Source of the DNA: Sporomusa silvacetica DSM 10669
Lineage (GTDB): Bacteria; Bacillota; Negativicutes; Sporomusales; Sporomusaceae
Direction: 5' to 3'
Assembly (NCBI RefSeq): GCF_002257705.1
Contig: NZ_LSLK01000088.1
Span: 1 to 64,000 of the forward strand
Length of the DNA stretch: 64,000 nucleotides
This document shows, one piece after another, positions 24,553-33,868 of this stretch; within the stretch, counting starts at the first letter, position 1; each line of letters starts with the position of its first letter. The notes below the pieces were generated by a model. It did not search any database. It worked only from the letters and a program-made list of their open reading frames with translations, and was not told the DNA's origin. The position numbers and the translations under genes are program-made.

Positions 24553-26979
24553 ATGGCTGAAGTACGTAATAACCCAGCTGCCGATACTGTGTTGTTACAG
24601 ATCGGTGGTATGAGCTGCGCTGCTTGTGCAAGCAGGATAGAACGAGGGTTGACAAAGTTGCCAGGAGTCGAAAGGGCTGCAGTAAATCTGGCGACTGAGA
24701 AGGCATCTGTGACCTATGATCGCTCCCAGCTAAGCCTTAGTGAAATAGCAAATAAAATTGAGGATTTAGGCTTTACAGTCATCAAGGATAAAGTAGACTT
24801 AAAAATTAGCGGCATGACCTGCGCGGCCTGCTCTGGTCGCGTAGAAAGAAGCTTAAATAAGCTGCCCGGCATAGCCAGCGCGGTTGTAAATCTGGCAGTT
24901 GAGAAGGCTACGGTGGCGTATTATCCGAGCGTAGTCAGTGTAAGCGATATTAAAGCTAAAATCGAAAGCATTGGATTTGGTGCGCATGAATTAACAGATA
25001 CTCTAGCAGTAGATAAGGAAAAGAAAGCCCGCGAAGCAGAAGTAAATCGGCAGCGATTGCGCCTGTTCATAGCTGCTGGTTTTTCCCTGCCACTATTGTT
25101 GGGAATGGTTTTGCATATGCTGGGGGCAATGGGCAGGGCTACCGAGCTGCTGATGAATCCATATCTCCAATTGATATTAGCCACTCCGGTGCAGTTCATT
25201 GCTGGCTGGCAGTTTTATCGGGGCGCTTATCTGGTGCTCAAGAACGGCAGCGCCAATATGGATGTTTTAGTAGTGCTTGGAACGTCTGCTGCTTATTTTT
25301 ACAGCATAGCTAACGTACTGCGGCATGAACCTAATTTATATTTTGAAACATCGGCGATTTTAATTACGCTCATCATATTGGGTAAACTGCTGGAAGCCAC
25401 CGCCAAGGGACGAACCTCTGAAGCTATTAAAGCACTCATCGGTCTGCAGGCTAAGACCGCTAGAGTGTTTCGCGACGGTCAGGAAATTGATATTCCGTTC
25501 GAAGCAGTGGTAGCCGGAGATGTTGTGGTTGTGCGTCCTGGTGAAAAAGTTCCGGTTGACGGTGTCATTGTCGAAGGGACATCAACAGTGGATGAGTCCA
25601 TGCTTACCGGGGAAAGTTTGCCTGTTGATAAAAAAATCGGAGACCAAGTGGTTGGTGCGACTATTAATAAATTAGGTACATTTAAATTTGAGGCTACTAA
25701 AGTTGGCAAAGATACCGCTTTGGCCCAGATTGTACGCATTGTTGAAGAAGCGCAAGGTTCGAAAGCACCGATCCAGCGTTTTGCTGATGTGGTTTCAGGT
25801 TATTTTGTACCAACTGTTGTAGGGCTAGCGCTTGTAACCTTTGCCGTTTGGTTCTTTATCTTGGACCCAGGCAATTTCTCGCGGGCATTGGTTAATTTTA
25901 CAGCTGTATTAGTCATCGCCTGTCCTTGCGCACTGGGCCTGGCTACGCCGACATCCATTATGGTGGGTACCGGTAAAGGTGCGGAAAACGGAATCTTGAT
26001 CAAAGGCGCGGAACATTTAGAGCAGGCGCATAAATTGACAACCATTGTCCTTGATAAGACAGGCACAATTACCAAAGGCGAACCGGAAGTTACCGATATT
26101 GTGCCTTTGGCTGGACTTGCTGAAGCTGAATTAGTACGACTAGCTATCAGTGCAGAGAAAAATTCTGAACATCCTTTGGCTCAGGCTATTGTGAACTATG
26201 GTAAAAGACAGGGCGTGCTTATAGAAGACACGGAATCGTTTACTGCTATTCCCGGGCATGGAGTTGAGGTTACTATTGCCGGTAAACGAATTTTAGTAGG
26301 TACCCGCAAACTTATGCAGGAAAATAATATTGAGTTTGCAGCCGCCGTTGCCCAGATTGAACAGTTAGAACTCCAGGGTAAGACGGTCATGTTATTTGCC
26401 TTAGGAGATAGGCTGAGCGGTTTATTTGCTGTCGCTGATACAGTTAAGGAAAGCTCGGCGAAAGCGATAAGCGAGCTGAAAAAAATGGGGATTGAAGTTT
26501 GGATGATGACAGGCGATAACACCCGTACCGCTCAGGCCATCGCCCAAACGGTAGGAATAACTAATGTTATGGCTGAGGTACTGCCAGAACACAAAGCCGA
26601 AAAAGTTGAGGCACTTAAAAAAGAAGGCAAGATTGTGGCTATGGTTGGTGATGGTATTAACGATGCCCCAGCGCTGGCGACTGCCGATGTAGGCTTTGCA
26701 ATCGGAACCGGTACTGATGTTGCTATCGCGGCAGCCGATATTACCCTAATGCGGGGTGAATTAACCGGTATTGTGGCTGCTATTCGTTTAAGTAAGGCAA
26801 CCATGAGAAATATTAAACAGAATCTCTTCTGGGCGCTTGTGTATAATTCGCTTGGTATTCCGATTGCGGCAGCAGGATTTCTATCACCTGTTTTGGCAGG
26901 AGCAGCCATGGCTTTTAGCTCGGTTTCGGTGGTAACCAATGCCCTTAGATTGAAACAGTTTGATCCTTACAGGAACTGA
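24553..26979 (+). CDS. copA: Copper-translocating P1B-type ATPase
   Basis: 808 residues. Two N-terminal heavy-metal domains have GMSCAACASR near 18-27 and GMTCAACSGR near 89-98. The membrane core carries the CPCALGLATPT ion site near 456. The actuator has MLTGESLPVDK near 352, the P-domain DKTGTITKGEPE near 501, the nucleotide domain SEHPLAQAI, and the hinge MVGDGINDAPALA near 699. This is the full-length CopA architecture, exporting Cu(I) across the inner membrane at the cost of ATP. It lies 33 bases after csoR. Confidence 0.95.
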   Translation: MAEVRNNPAADTVLLQIGGMSCAACASRIERGLTKLPGVERAAVNLATEKASVTYDRSQLSLSEIANKIEDLGFTVIKDKVDLKISGMTCAACSGRVERSLNKLPGIASAVVNLAVEKATVAYYPSVVSVSDIKAKIESIGFGAHELTDTLAVDKEKKAREAEVNRQRLRLFIAAGFSLPLLLGMVLHMLGAMGRATELLMNPYLQLILATPVQFIAGWQFYRGAYLVLKNGSANMDVLVVLGTSAAYFYSIANVLRHEPNLYFETSAILITLIILGKLLEATAKGRTSEAIKALIGLQAKTARVFRDGQEIDIPFEAVVAGDVVVVRPGEKVPVDGVIVEGTSTVDESMLTGESLPVDKKIGDQVVGATINKLGTFKFEATKVGKDTALAQIVRIVEEAQGSKAPIQRFADVVSGYFVPTVVGLALVTFAVWFFILDPGNFSRALVNFTAVLVIACPCALGLATPTSIMVGTGKGAENGILIKGAEHLEQAHKLTTIVLDKTGTITKGEPEVTDIVPLAGLAEAELVRLAISAEKNSEHPLAQAIVNYGKRQGVLIEDTESFTAIPGHGVEVTIAGKRILVGTRKLMQENNIEFAAAVAQIEQLELQGKTVMLFALGDRLSGLFAVADTVKESSAKAISELKKMGIEVWMMTGDNTRTAQAIAQTVGITNVMAEVLPEHKAEKVEALKKEGKIVAMVGDGINDAPALATADVGFAIGTGTDVAIAAADITLMRGELTGIVAAIRLSKATMRNIKQNLFWALVYNSLGIPIAAAGFLSPVLAGAAMAFSSVSVVTNALRLKQFDPYRN

Positions 26980-26989
26980 AGGCAAGGTG

Positions 26990-27409
26990 ATGAATGCTTA
27001 TCTACTAGCTGGTATCGCCATGGTGTTGTGGGGCGTTGCTCCTATATTCGGGAAATTGGGGCTAGGCGGTATGCACCCGTTAGCTGCACTAACTATTCGC
27101 AGTGTAATGACGAGTATAATACTGCTCATTATGGTGACTGCTTTAGGTAAATGGGGAAATGTTATGGGAGTAGCAGCAAAGGACGCGATATATATCATGC
27201 TTGAAGGCGTTTTCGCTGCCTTATTGGGCCAACTTGCGTACTATTATGCGCTAAAATATGGAGAAGTTGGCCGAGTAGCTCCTATTGTAGCGGCTTTTCC
27301 CCTGGTTGCTTTGGTATTAGGCGCTATGTTTCTTGGGGAAGAATTGACTCTAACGAAAGTTGTTGCTGCCACTTTGATTTTTTCAGGCATAGTTCTTTTG
27401 AAGTTCTAG
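26990..27409 (+). CDS. Half-size EamA-domain membrane protein
   Basis: 139 residues from the ATG at 26990, after AAGGTG. One EamA repeat only (about five helices): LLAGIAMVLWGVAPIFGKLG, then LGQLAYYYALKYGEVGRVAP and a final hydrophobic helix VAATLIFSGIVLLKF. Full transporters carry two such repeats, so it must dimerise, as small multidrug-type and single-EamA proteins do. It sits inside the copper operon between copA and copZ, 10 bases after copA, so a role in metal or metal-ligand transport is suspected. Confidence 0.8.
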   Translation: MNAYLLAGIAMVLWGVAPIFGKLGLGGMHPLAALTIRSVMTSIILLIMVTALGKWGNVMGVAAKDAIYIMLEGVFAALLGQLAYYYALKYGEVGRVAPIVAAFPLVALVLGAMFLGEELTLTKVVAATLIFSGIVLLKF

Positions 27410-27490
27410 CTTTATCGCTAAAACCATTGCATTAACCAAAACTAAAACAGCGGCATCTTACTATGAAGCATACGAGAGGAGGTGAACCTT

Positions 27491-27700
27491 GTGAGTAAAG
27501 CAGCGGAAACAACATTGAAAATTGAGGGTATGTCTTGCGGACATTGCAAAATGAGTGTTGAGAAGGCCCTGCAAGCGATTGCGGGAGTAGTAAGCGTAAG
27601 TGTTGACCTAGAGAAGAAAGAAGGCATTGTAATTGGTACTGCTGAGCGGGAGGTACTTGTGAAAGCCATAGAAGATATTGGCTTTGATGTGGTTTCATAA
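27491..27700 (+). CDS. copZ: Copper chaperone (single HMA domain)
   Basis: 69 residues from the GTG at 27491, 8 or so bases after AGGAGG; an in-frame GTG at 27482 is too close to that site. The metal loop is GMSCGHCKMSVEKAL, with the usual GIVIGT strand and IEDIGFDVV end. CopZ binds Cu(I) and passes it to CopA and to the CsoR sensor. Last gene of the copper operon; a hairpin follows. Confidence 0.9.
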   Translation: MSKAAETTLKIEGMSCGHCKMSVEKALQAIAGVVSVSVDLEKKEGIVIGTAEREVLVKAIEDIGFDVVS

Positions 27701-27707
27701 ATGTAAG

Positions 27708-27738
27708 AAGGCAAGCCCTTTTTCTCAGGGCTTGCCTT
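27708..27738. terminator. Hairpin between copZ and murI
   Basis: AAGGCAAGCCCT pairs with AGGGCTTGCCTT. There is no strong T-run on the plus side, so its efficiency is uncertain. It separates two convergent genes. Confidence 0.5.
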
Positions 27739-27786
27739 GAAAAACATACGTGTATACATCACCAACCGCGCTGCGTCCAGCTCGGC

Positions 27787-28590
27787 TTACTTCAGTATAT
27801 CAACTTGCTGAAAGTCAGGCAGCGGTACATTGATAATACGCTGCGCCAACCGTTTGGCTCTTGCCGGATCGGCAGAGAAACAGAAACGTCGTACTGCCTG
27901 CTGGTCGGCATTTGCTAACAGATCCATACGTTTTAGAGTTTCATAAGCATCACGGGCTGTTTGTTCAGCCGGATCAATTATAGTTACATCAGGTCTCAGA
28001 ATGTGCTTAATAGTCTCTAATAGGAAGGGATAGTGCGTACAGCCCAAGACTACTGTATCTACGCCAGCATTTTTCATAGGCTGAAAGCATTCGCGACAAG
28101 CTGCTTCTGCTGCGGCTCCTTTTAATTCTTCTCGTTCTACAAGCGGAACCAGTGGTGGGCATGCCTGAGGAAACACGCGGGCACTTGCGTCTGCAGCCTT
28201 GATTCGGTTGGCATGTTTGCCGCTATTAATGGTAGCTTGTGTGGCTGCAATACCAATATTTTTATTTTTTGTGACGGCTAGTGCCAACTGCTCACCGCTA
28301 TTTGTGCCAACGATAGGAAAAGAATATCGGCTGCAAGCTTGCTCTAAAGCCCACATCGTCATCGTATTACACGCCATGACCGCGATTTTAACGCCCTGCC
28401 TGTTTAGAAAATCGAGAATTTGCTTCGAAAACTCTATGATTTGTTCAACCGGCCGAGAACCGTAAGGAGCCCGACCAGTATCACCAAAATAAACAATGTT
28501 TTCATTGGGCATTAACTTAATAATTTCTTTTACTACAGTAAGTCCACCAATACCGGAGTCAAAAACCCCAATGGGTGCATTATTTGACAC
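27787..28590 (-). CDS. murI: Glutamate racemase
   Basis: About 267 residues from the GTG at 28590, 8 bases after GGAGG on this strand; an upstream ATG at 28629 is in frame but has no site. IGVFDSGIGGLTVVKEI, VYFGDTGRAPYGSRP, the first catalytic Cys in MACNTMTMWAL, and the second in LGCTHYPFLL are all present. It makes D-glutamate for peptidoglycan in the cytoplasm. It is convergent with the copper operon and probably monocistronic. Confidence 0.93.
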   Translation of the reverse strand: MSNNAPIGVFDSGIGGLTVVKEIIKLMPNENIVYFGDTGRAPYGSRPVEQIIEFSKQILDFLNRQGVKIAVMACNTMTMWALEQACSRYSFPIVGTNSGEQLALAVTKNKNIGIAATQATINSGKHANRIKAADASARVFPQACPPLVPLVEREELKGAAAEAACRECFQPMKNAGVDTVVLGCTHYPFLLETIKHILRPDVTIIDPAEQTARDAYETLKRMDLLANADQQAVRRFCFSADPARAKRLAQRIINVPLPDFQQVDILK

Positions 28591-29068
28591 AACTGACACC
28601 TCCGAAGTGTAATATAGTATATGTGACAACAGCTGATTTTATAGGAAACACCTTATCATTATATATAATAAATAAGTAAGGTTCAACTTTCGCAACACAC
28701 ATTAGGCAGGTAAGCCTTGATATAGCGATAGAACCCTAGCCAAAGGCTAGGGTTCGTTGCTTGTTATGAGAGCTGCAAGACAAATAGTTAGAAAATTGAT
28801 CTGCGAAAGAAGGTATTGGCTTTTTTGTGACGAAATACACAAAATATTAACGAAAAAAGATTTGTATCGTAAACTTATGTCTGCGACGAAAAGACGTAAT
28901 CGTAGCGGGAGTAGTCTGCGGGCAGTTTTGTTTTTAGGGCGGCACGTAAATAAACAAAAATAGGGCAGCCTCAAACTTATTTTAGGCTACCCTATTTCAT
29001 CAAAAATGCTTAGTGTAAAATTCTTTACTGCAGAATATATATACGTAAATAAATAGTGGAGGACTGTA
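28591..29068. other. Intergenic region with two hairpins
   Basis: GAACCCTAGCC/GGCTAGGGTTC at 28731-28755 and AAATAGGGCAGCC/GGCTACCCTATTT at 28958-28997 are the only structures. The second is followed by a T-poor tail. A 65-codon frame lies between them (from 28769) with an Arg/Lys-rich, low-complexity product and no ribosome site, and I do not trust it. No promoter was convincing. Confidence 0.4.
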
Positions 29069-29551
29069 ATGAAAAACGCTAAAGTAACTTGTCAGGAATT
29101 ACGCAGATTACTGCCAGTACTAGGTATTATAGTGCTTATCTTGTTAGCAGGAGTCGGTCAAGCAACTACTGAGCGTTACTTACAGTCGCAGTTAAGCAAT
29201 AAAATCATGCTAGAATCTCAGCAGCGCCTAGCAGCATATCAAGCACTAACGGCCCGGGTGCAGGAGTATAATAGTGCCTTTGTGAATCGGGATTATAATA
29301 CCCTATATAGGTTATCCTATTTTAAGGGGGTTCCTGAGCCTAGCCTTTTCGAATACCGCCAGCTGCGTGATGCAGGCTACGTCTATAATATCAGCGTAAC
29401 GGTACAAAATATTGAACTGCAGGGTGATAAAGCCTGGGCAGAGGTTGAACTGATATTGACCCATCCGGCACTTGGGACAAATAAAACTATTCATAAACAG
29501 CAATGGGAGTTACTTAACGACCTTTGGTATAAAGTAGACTACGGCAATTAA
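29069..29551 (+). CDS. Membrane-anchored hypothetical protein
   Basis: 160 residues. A single N-terminal helix (LPVLGIIVLILLAGVGQA) anchors it to the membrane, followed by a short coiled region and a C-terminal domain (YNSAFVNRDYNTLYRLS..., NIELQGDKAWAEVELILTH, QQWELLNDLWYKVDYGN). The end pattern resembles NTF2-like/SnoaL folds, which often bind small ligands or act as extracytoplasmic modules. I do not recognise a named family. Good ribosome site (GGAGG at 29059-29063). Confidence 0.65.
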   Translation: MKNAKVTCQELRRLLPVLGIIVLILLAGVGQATTERYLQSQLSNKIMLESQQRLAAYQALTARVQEYNSAFVNRDYNTLYRLSYFKGVPEPSLFEYRQLRDAGYVYNISVTVQNIELQGDKAWAEVELILTHPALGTNKTIHKQQWELLNDLWYKVDYGN

Positions 29552-29587
29552 AAAGGACAGAGTCTGGCGACTCCGTCCTTTTTAATT
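29550..29587. terminator. Bidirectional terminator
   Basis: AAAAAGGACAGAGTC pairs with GACTCCGTCCTTTTT with T-runs on both strands, serving the 29069 gene and the convergent gltS. Confidence 0.8.
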
Positions 29588-29615
29588 GCATTTTTTTACC
29601 AACACCGGGTTTTCT

Positions 29616-30839
29616 TTAGCGGAACATTCCGGCCATACCGGTGATAATCAGCGCATTGGCAAAGTCAATCAAGAAGGCTCCTACCAATGATACGATCATG
29701 AGGGCCCGAGGGGAGGGACCGTATTTTTCGGTTAATGCAGCCATGTTTACTAATGCATTAGGCGTTGCGCCCATACCGAAACCGACCATACCAACAGACA
29801 AGTGTACAGCATCATAGGTGCGACCCATGATAAAGTAAACCGCCAGCCAGCAGAAGAGGGCCATTAGAATAATTTGACCAAGCAAAATTACCAGCAGCGG
29901 GAGGGCAAGATTAATGAGCTCCCATAATTTAAGACCATTAATAGCCATGGTTAAATAGACGGCCAATGAAATATCCGAAATGATTTCAAGAGCATTGCCA
30001 TTGATTTCATAAGACTTGGTAAGATCGCCAAAGTTACGTATCACTGCGGCCATAATCATGGCGCCGATATAACCAGGAAGCGTAATCCCTGCTTTCGTCA
30101 AATAAAAACTTAAAATGGAGCCTAAACCCATGGCAGCAAGTATAAAGCCGAGCGTTTTTATTAAGTTATCGCCGCTAATGCCGGTTTCTTGTTCTTCTTC
30201 CACTTCAACACCATCTACAGCAATGCCATCTTGTAATGGCGTGGATAATTTGTACTTTTTAATCAGAGCTTCACCAAATGGGCCACCCATCAAGCTGCCT
30301 GCAACCATACCGAAGGTTGCGCATGCTACAGCGGCGGCAGTAGCTCCTTGTACACCCCATTCTTCAAAGAGCGGTCCAAAGGCACCACCTGTTCCCAGGC
30401 CACCCATCAGTGTAACTGCACCACTTATAATACCAAAGAGAGGATCAATACCGGTAGCCTTAGCAAGAGCAATGCCGAGAACATTTTGCAGCACTGCTAG
30501 TACAACAGCTAACAAGAAAAAGATAATTAAGGGCATGCCGCCTTTTTTTAGCAGCGTTACACTAGCGCCCATACCAATTGTGCAAAAGAACATAATCATG
30601 AGAGCTGTTTGCATAGATCCATCTAACTCAAACCCGAGGATTCCCTGGGTACGCAGGAAAGTGGATAAACCAGCGAAAATCAAACCGCCAATAACAGGTG
30701 CCGGAATGCTGAGACGCATAAATATAGGTATCCGGTGCCTGATAAAAGAACCTAAAAAGTATACTACCAGGGCCAAAGCAACTGTTTGGATCATGTTAAG
30801 TTTGAGAATTAAAAGACCTTTTACGATTGTTGATTCCAT
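29616..30839 (-). CDS. gltS: Sodium/glutamate symporter
   Basis: 407 residues, almost wholly hydrophobic with ten or more helices. LSIPAPVIGGLIFAGLSTFL, GMGASVTLLKKGGMPLIIF, GAVTLMGGLGTGGAFGPLF and VGFGMGATPNALVNMAALTE are the conserved GltS reentrant-loop and substrate motifs. It imports glutamate with Na+ across the inner membrane. The neighbouring glutamate racemase gene, in the same orientation, is a plausible functional partner. The ATG at 30839 has GGAGGG upstream on this strand. Confidence 0.92.
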   Translation of the reverse strand: MESTIVKGLLILKLNMIQTVALALVVYFLGSFIRHRIPIFMRLSIPAPVIGGLIFAGLSTFLRTQGILGFELDGSMQTALMIMFFCTIGMGASVTLLKKGGMPLIIFFLLAVVLAVLQNVLGIALAKATGIDPLFGIISGAVTLMGGLGTGGAFGPLFEEWGVQGATAAAVACATFGMVAGSLMGGPFGEALIKKYKLSTPLQDGIAVDGVEVEEEQETGISGDNLIKTLGFILAAMGLGSILSFYLTKAGITLPGYIGAMIMAAVIRNFGDLTKSYEINGNALEIISDISLAVYLTMAINGLKLWELINLALPLLVILLGQIILMALFCWLAVYFIMGRTYDAVHLSVGMVGFGMGATPNALVNMAALTEKYGPSPRALMIVSLVGAFLIDFANALIITGMAGMFR

Positions 30840-31000
30840 AATTTCCCTCCACTCCTATTTACTGAATAATGCAAGTAGTGATAATAGTGTTTAGTGTTTC
30901 ATTATTCTATTTTAATTATAAGCAAGCACTTTGCGAAAACTACAGAAAACAACTGAATATTATATTAGAAAATACTGATTTATCAATAATGCTTTCAGGG

Positions 31001-31028
31001 GATTCATTTGTATGCATACAAATGAATC
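31001..31028. promoter_or_regulatory. 28-bp perfect palindrome, probable operator
   Basis: GATTCATTTGTATG and CATACAAATGAATC abut with no spacer. It lies in the 400-base gap between the divergent gltS and zinc-ribbon genes, which otherwise contains no gene. No T-run follows, which argues against a terminator. Confidence 0.5.
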
Positions 31029-31246
31029 ATTTTGAAATACTGTTGATCTTTTGGTATAAATGGTGTAAATCATGTAAATGGAAAAAACAAGTAGATTTAT
31101 ATTTATTCCTTTAAGAATAGATGTAGTGCCGCCAAATCCATTGTTTACTAATCATGAAAAATATAGTATTCGGTCATATTAATAATAAGCGATTCGCAAT
31201 AGCTATCAATGATTAGTACTATTAAGGTTCTTAGGAGGGTAATTTT

Positions 31247-31552
31247 ATGGCTGAAGACAAAACGTTAACTTGCAGGGATTGCAATGCTCCATTCGTTTTT
31301 ACTGCTTCTGAACAGGATTTTTATGCCGAAAAGGGTTTCACCAATGAACCAGGGCGTTGTCCTGAGTGCCGAGCAGCGCGTAAGCAAAGTAGTGGAGGTT
31401 CTAATCGGCGGGATAACAACCGTCCTCAACGTGAAATGCATGCCGTTACTTGTTCTGAATGTGGGAAGCAGACTGAAGTTCCGTTTCGCCCAAGTGGTGA
31501 CCGGCCGGTTTACTGCCGAGAATGCTTTAACCAAAATAATTCGCGCTACTAA
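31247..31552 (+). CDS. Zinc-ribbon domain protein (two CxxC pairs, twice)
   Basis: 101 residues. N-terminal ribbon LTCRDCNAPFVFTASEQDFY with the second pair in PGRCPECR; a Ser/Gly/Asn-rich linker; C-terminal ribbon VTCSECGKQTEVPF with the pair YCRECFNQ. This matches the small zinc-ribbon family annotated CxxC-x17-CxxC in Firmicutes. Probably nucleic-acid or protein binding. AGGAGG at 31233-31238. Followed by a second small gene. Confidence 0.82.
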   Translation: MAEDKTLTCRDCNAPFVFTASEQDFYAEKGFTNEPGRCPECRAARKQSSGGSNRRDNNRPQREMHAVTCSECGKQTEVPFRPSGDRPVYCRECFNQNNSRY

Positions 31553-31599
31553 TGTAAGAAACTATTGCAGTATTATAAAAAATCAGGTGGTGAGGCGTA

Positions 31600-31746
31600 A
31601 TGGGTGGAAAAACCTTCGACCAGTTTACTAGCCGTCAACAGGCTAGAACCAAAAAAACGATGCATACAAAAGATCCTGAGTCAAAGAATCAAGCTGATGA
31701 GCAGGACAAAACGAAGGCAAGAGAAACACGGTCGCTGCCAAGCTAA
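31600..31746 (+). CDS. Small hydrophilic hypothetical protein (48 aa)
   Basis: ATG at 31600 with GGTGGTGAGG upstream. The product MGGKTFDQFTSRQQARTKKT continues highly charged and is probably disordered. A strong terminator 25 bases after its stop closes a two-gene unit with the zinc-ribbon gene. Family not recognised. Confidence 0.5.
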   Translation: MGGKTFDQFTSRQQARTKKTMHTKDPESKNQADEQDKTKARETRSLPS

Positions 31747-31768
31747 ATAGCTAATATGAAATGTAAAA

Positions 31769-31821
31769 TAAAGCCAGCGGTCTATATCTCAGCTTGATAT
31801 AGACCGCTGGCTTTACTTTTT
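31769..31821 (+). terminator. Rho-independent terminator
   Basis: AAGCCAGCGGTCTATATC pairs with GATATAGACCGCTGGCTT, followed by TACTTTTTG. Confidence 0.8.
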
Positions 31822-31923
31822 GTTAAAATAGAAGGACCTTTTTCATTTTGTTTTCAGAATCAGTTGTTATAATTACTAAGACATAATGCAATAGTTGTGA
31901 TCATTTATACGAGGAGGATTTCG

Positions 31924-33843
31924 ATGAAGTTGGATAAGCATTTTGGGGGCCGATTTTCTGCAGCTATTTCGCTGGGTTTCCTATGGTTTATTTTAGGGGC
32001 GATACTGCGCGTAAAGTTGGCACTATTTTCCTATAATCAGATTGCGGCAACGCCTTGGGAGATCTTCAAGGTGTTCGCAGTTGGTGGCATCTTCGATCTC
32101 ATAGTTATCGGACAGGGTTTATTGCCGTTGCTCTTTTATTTAGCGCTTGTACCGCGCCGCTTTTTTGCGACTAAGGGCAACAAGCTTGTGATTATGGGTT
32201 TACTATGGGTTTCAACAGCACTCATACTGTTGTTGTCAGTTACTGAGTTTTATTTTTGGGATGAATTCCAGGCGCGTTTTAATTTTATTGCTGTTGATTA
32301 TCTTATTTATACCCAAGAAGTGGTGGGGATGATTCGTGAGGGTTACCCGCTCAAGGCGTTATTCAGTGGCATTGGGCTGACTACTAGTGTTTTAACAGTT
32401 ATTATATGGAAGAAATATTTGTGCTGGGATACCACACTTTCGTTCAAGCGGCGGTTAGGTGTAGTAGCCCTTGCCCTGGTTTTTCCGATTGTTGTATTTT
32501 TTTCGGTTACTGGCAATATGAAGAATGTCAGTACGAATATCCTAAATAATGAACTGGCAGGTAATGGAATCTATGAATTTTTATCAGCCTTTCGCAATAA
32601 TGAGCTTGATTATGTCCGCTATTATAAGACCATTCCTAATGAAGAGCTTGAGCCTAGGCTTAGACAACTGTTGCAGGAACCAAATAGCCAATATGTTAGC
32701 ACAAATCCGGGAGAATTGACTAAGCTTGTTACCGCGTCAGGCCCGGAAAAGCATCCGAATATTGTAGTTATTACAGTGGAAAGTCTGAGCGCTGATTATA
32801 TGGGGGCTTTTGGCAATCAAAAAGGGTTGACTCCCAATTTAGATAAACTGGCGCAAGAGTCACTTTTTTTCACTAAGGTATATGCAACAGGGACCCGGAC
32901 TGTTCGGGGTTTAGAGGCTCTCACTTTATCCATTCCACCGACTCCCGGACAATCCATTGTGCGTCGTCCGGATAATGATGATCTGTTTACGTTAGGTTCA
33001 GTATTAAACAGCCGTGATTACAAAAGTTTGTTTGTCTACGGCGGCTACGGTTATTTCGATAATATGAATGATTTTTATGCCAAAAATAACTATCAGGTTC
33101 TTGACCGTACCAGTATCCCGAAAGAGAAAATTATGACTGAAACCGTATGGGGCGTGGCCGATGAGGTTATTTTTGGCGAGGCTGTCGAAAATCTTGATAA
33201 GGCTTATGCCAGCGGTGAGAAAGTATTTCAGATGATTATGACTACCTCGAACCACCGTCCCTATATTTACCCAGATGGCAGAATTGATATCCCTTCACCT
33301 GGCGGCGCAAGCGGCGCTGTTAAATACACCGATTGGGCAATTGGCAATTTTTTGGCTGAGGCCAAAAAGCACCCCTGGTTTCAAGATACGGTGTTTGTTA
33401 TTGTTGCTGATCATCAGGCAGCAAGCGCCGGAAAAACGGAAGTGCCTATCAAGAAATATCATATTCCGCTTATCGTCTATGCTCCCAATCTTATTGCGCC
33501 AGGGCGTGTTGATCGCTTAATGAGTCAAATTGATGTTGCACCAACGCTGTTAGGCTTGCTCAATTTTTCTTATGCCTCGCGGTTTATGGGTTATGATATC
33601 ATGAAGTTGCCGGTAGGCCAGGAGCGTATTTTTATTAGTACCTATCAGAATATTGCTTATGCCAAAGGCGATAACCTAGTCGTTTTAAAACCTAAAAAAC
33701 AGGTTTCTTTTTACCAGATTAACTATCAGACCGGGGAATATACGAAACAGGTGCCTGATGCTGATTTAGTGAAAGAGGCCATAAGCTGGTATCAGGGTGC
33801 CAGTTCGCTGTATAAAGAGGGTAAATACGGCGCGGTTCATTGA
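31924..33843 (+). CDS. LTA synthase-like sulfatase-family membrane enzyme
   Basis: About 639 residues from the ATG at 31924, 8 bases after GGAGG. Five N-terminal helices span about 10-195. The extracytoplasmic sulfatase-fold domain begins NIVVITVESLSADYMGAFG, has the catalytic Thr in YATGTRTVRGLEALTLS near 323, and metal ligands in VIVADHQAAS. This is the LtaS/MdoB/phosphoglycerol transferase architecture. In a diderm host it may transfer glycerol-phosphate to a glycan or lipid rather than make classic LTA. Directly followed by a PAP2 phosphatase, possibly recycling the diacylglycerol or undecaprenyl by-product. Confidence 0.88.
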   Translation: MKLDKHFGGRFSAAISLGFLWFILGAILRVKLALFSYNQIAATPWEIFKVFAVGGIFDLIVIGQGLLPLLFYLALVPRRFFATKGNKLVIMGLLWVSTALILLLSVTEFYFWDEFQARFNFIAVDYLIYTQEVVGMIREGYPLKALFSGIGLTTSVLTVIIWKKYLCWDTTLSFKRRLGVVALALVFPIVVFFSVTGNMKNVSTNILNNELAGNGIYEFLSAFRNNELDYVRYYKTIPNEELEPRLRQLLQEPNSQYVSTNPGELTKLVTASGPEKHPNIVVITVESLSADYMGAFGNQKGLTPNLDKLAQESLFFTKVYATGTRTVRGLEALTLSIPPTPGQSIVRRPDNDDLFTLGSVLNSRDYKSLFVYGGYGYFDNMNDFYAKNNYQVLDRTSIPKEKIMTETVWGVADEVIFGEAVENLDKAYASGEKVFQMIMTTSNHRPYIYPDGRIDIPSPGGASGAVKYTDWAIGNFLAEAKKHPWFQDTVFVIVADHQAASAGKTEVPIKKYHIPLIVYAPNLIAPGRVDRLMSQIDVAPTLLGLLNFSYASRFMGYDIMKLPVGQERIFISTYQNIAYAKGDNLVVLKPKKQVSFYQINYQTGEYTKQVPDADLVKEAISWYQGASSLYKEGKYGAVH

Positions 33844-33868
33844 AATAGCCTATGCAGCAATTGGGAAC

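Noticed and set aside
28769..28963. Small Arg-rich ORF between two hairpins
   Set aside because: No ribosome site, low-complexity basic product and no recognisable motif.
30869..31114. ORF between gltS and the zinc-ribbon gene
   Set aside because: AT-rich, Phe/Leu/Lys-biased translation spanning the 28-bp palindrome; looks like non-coding DNA.
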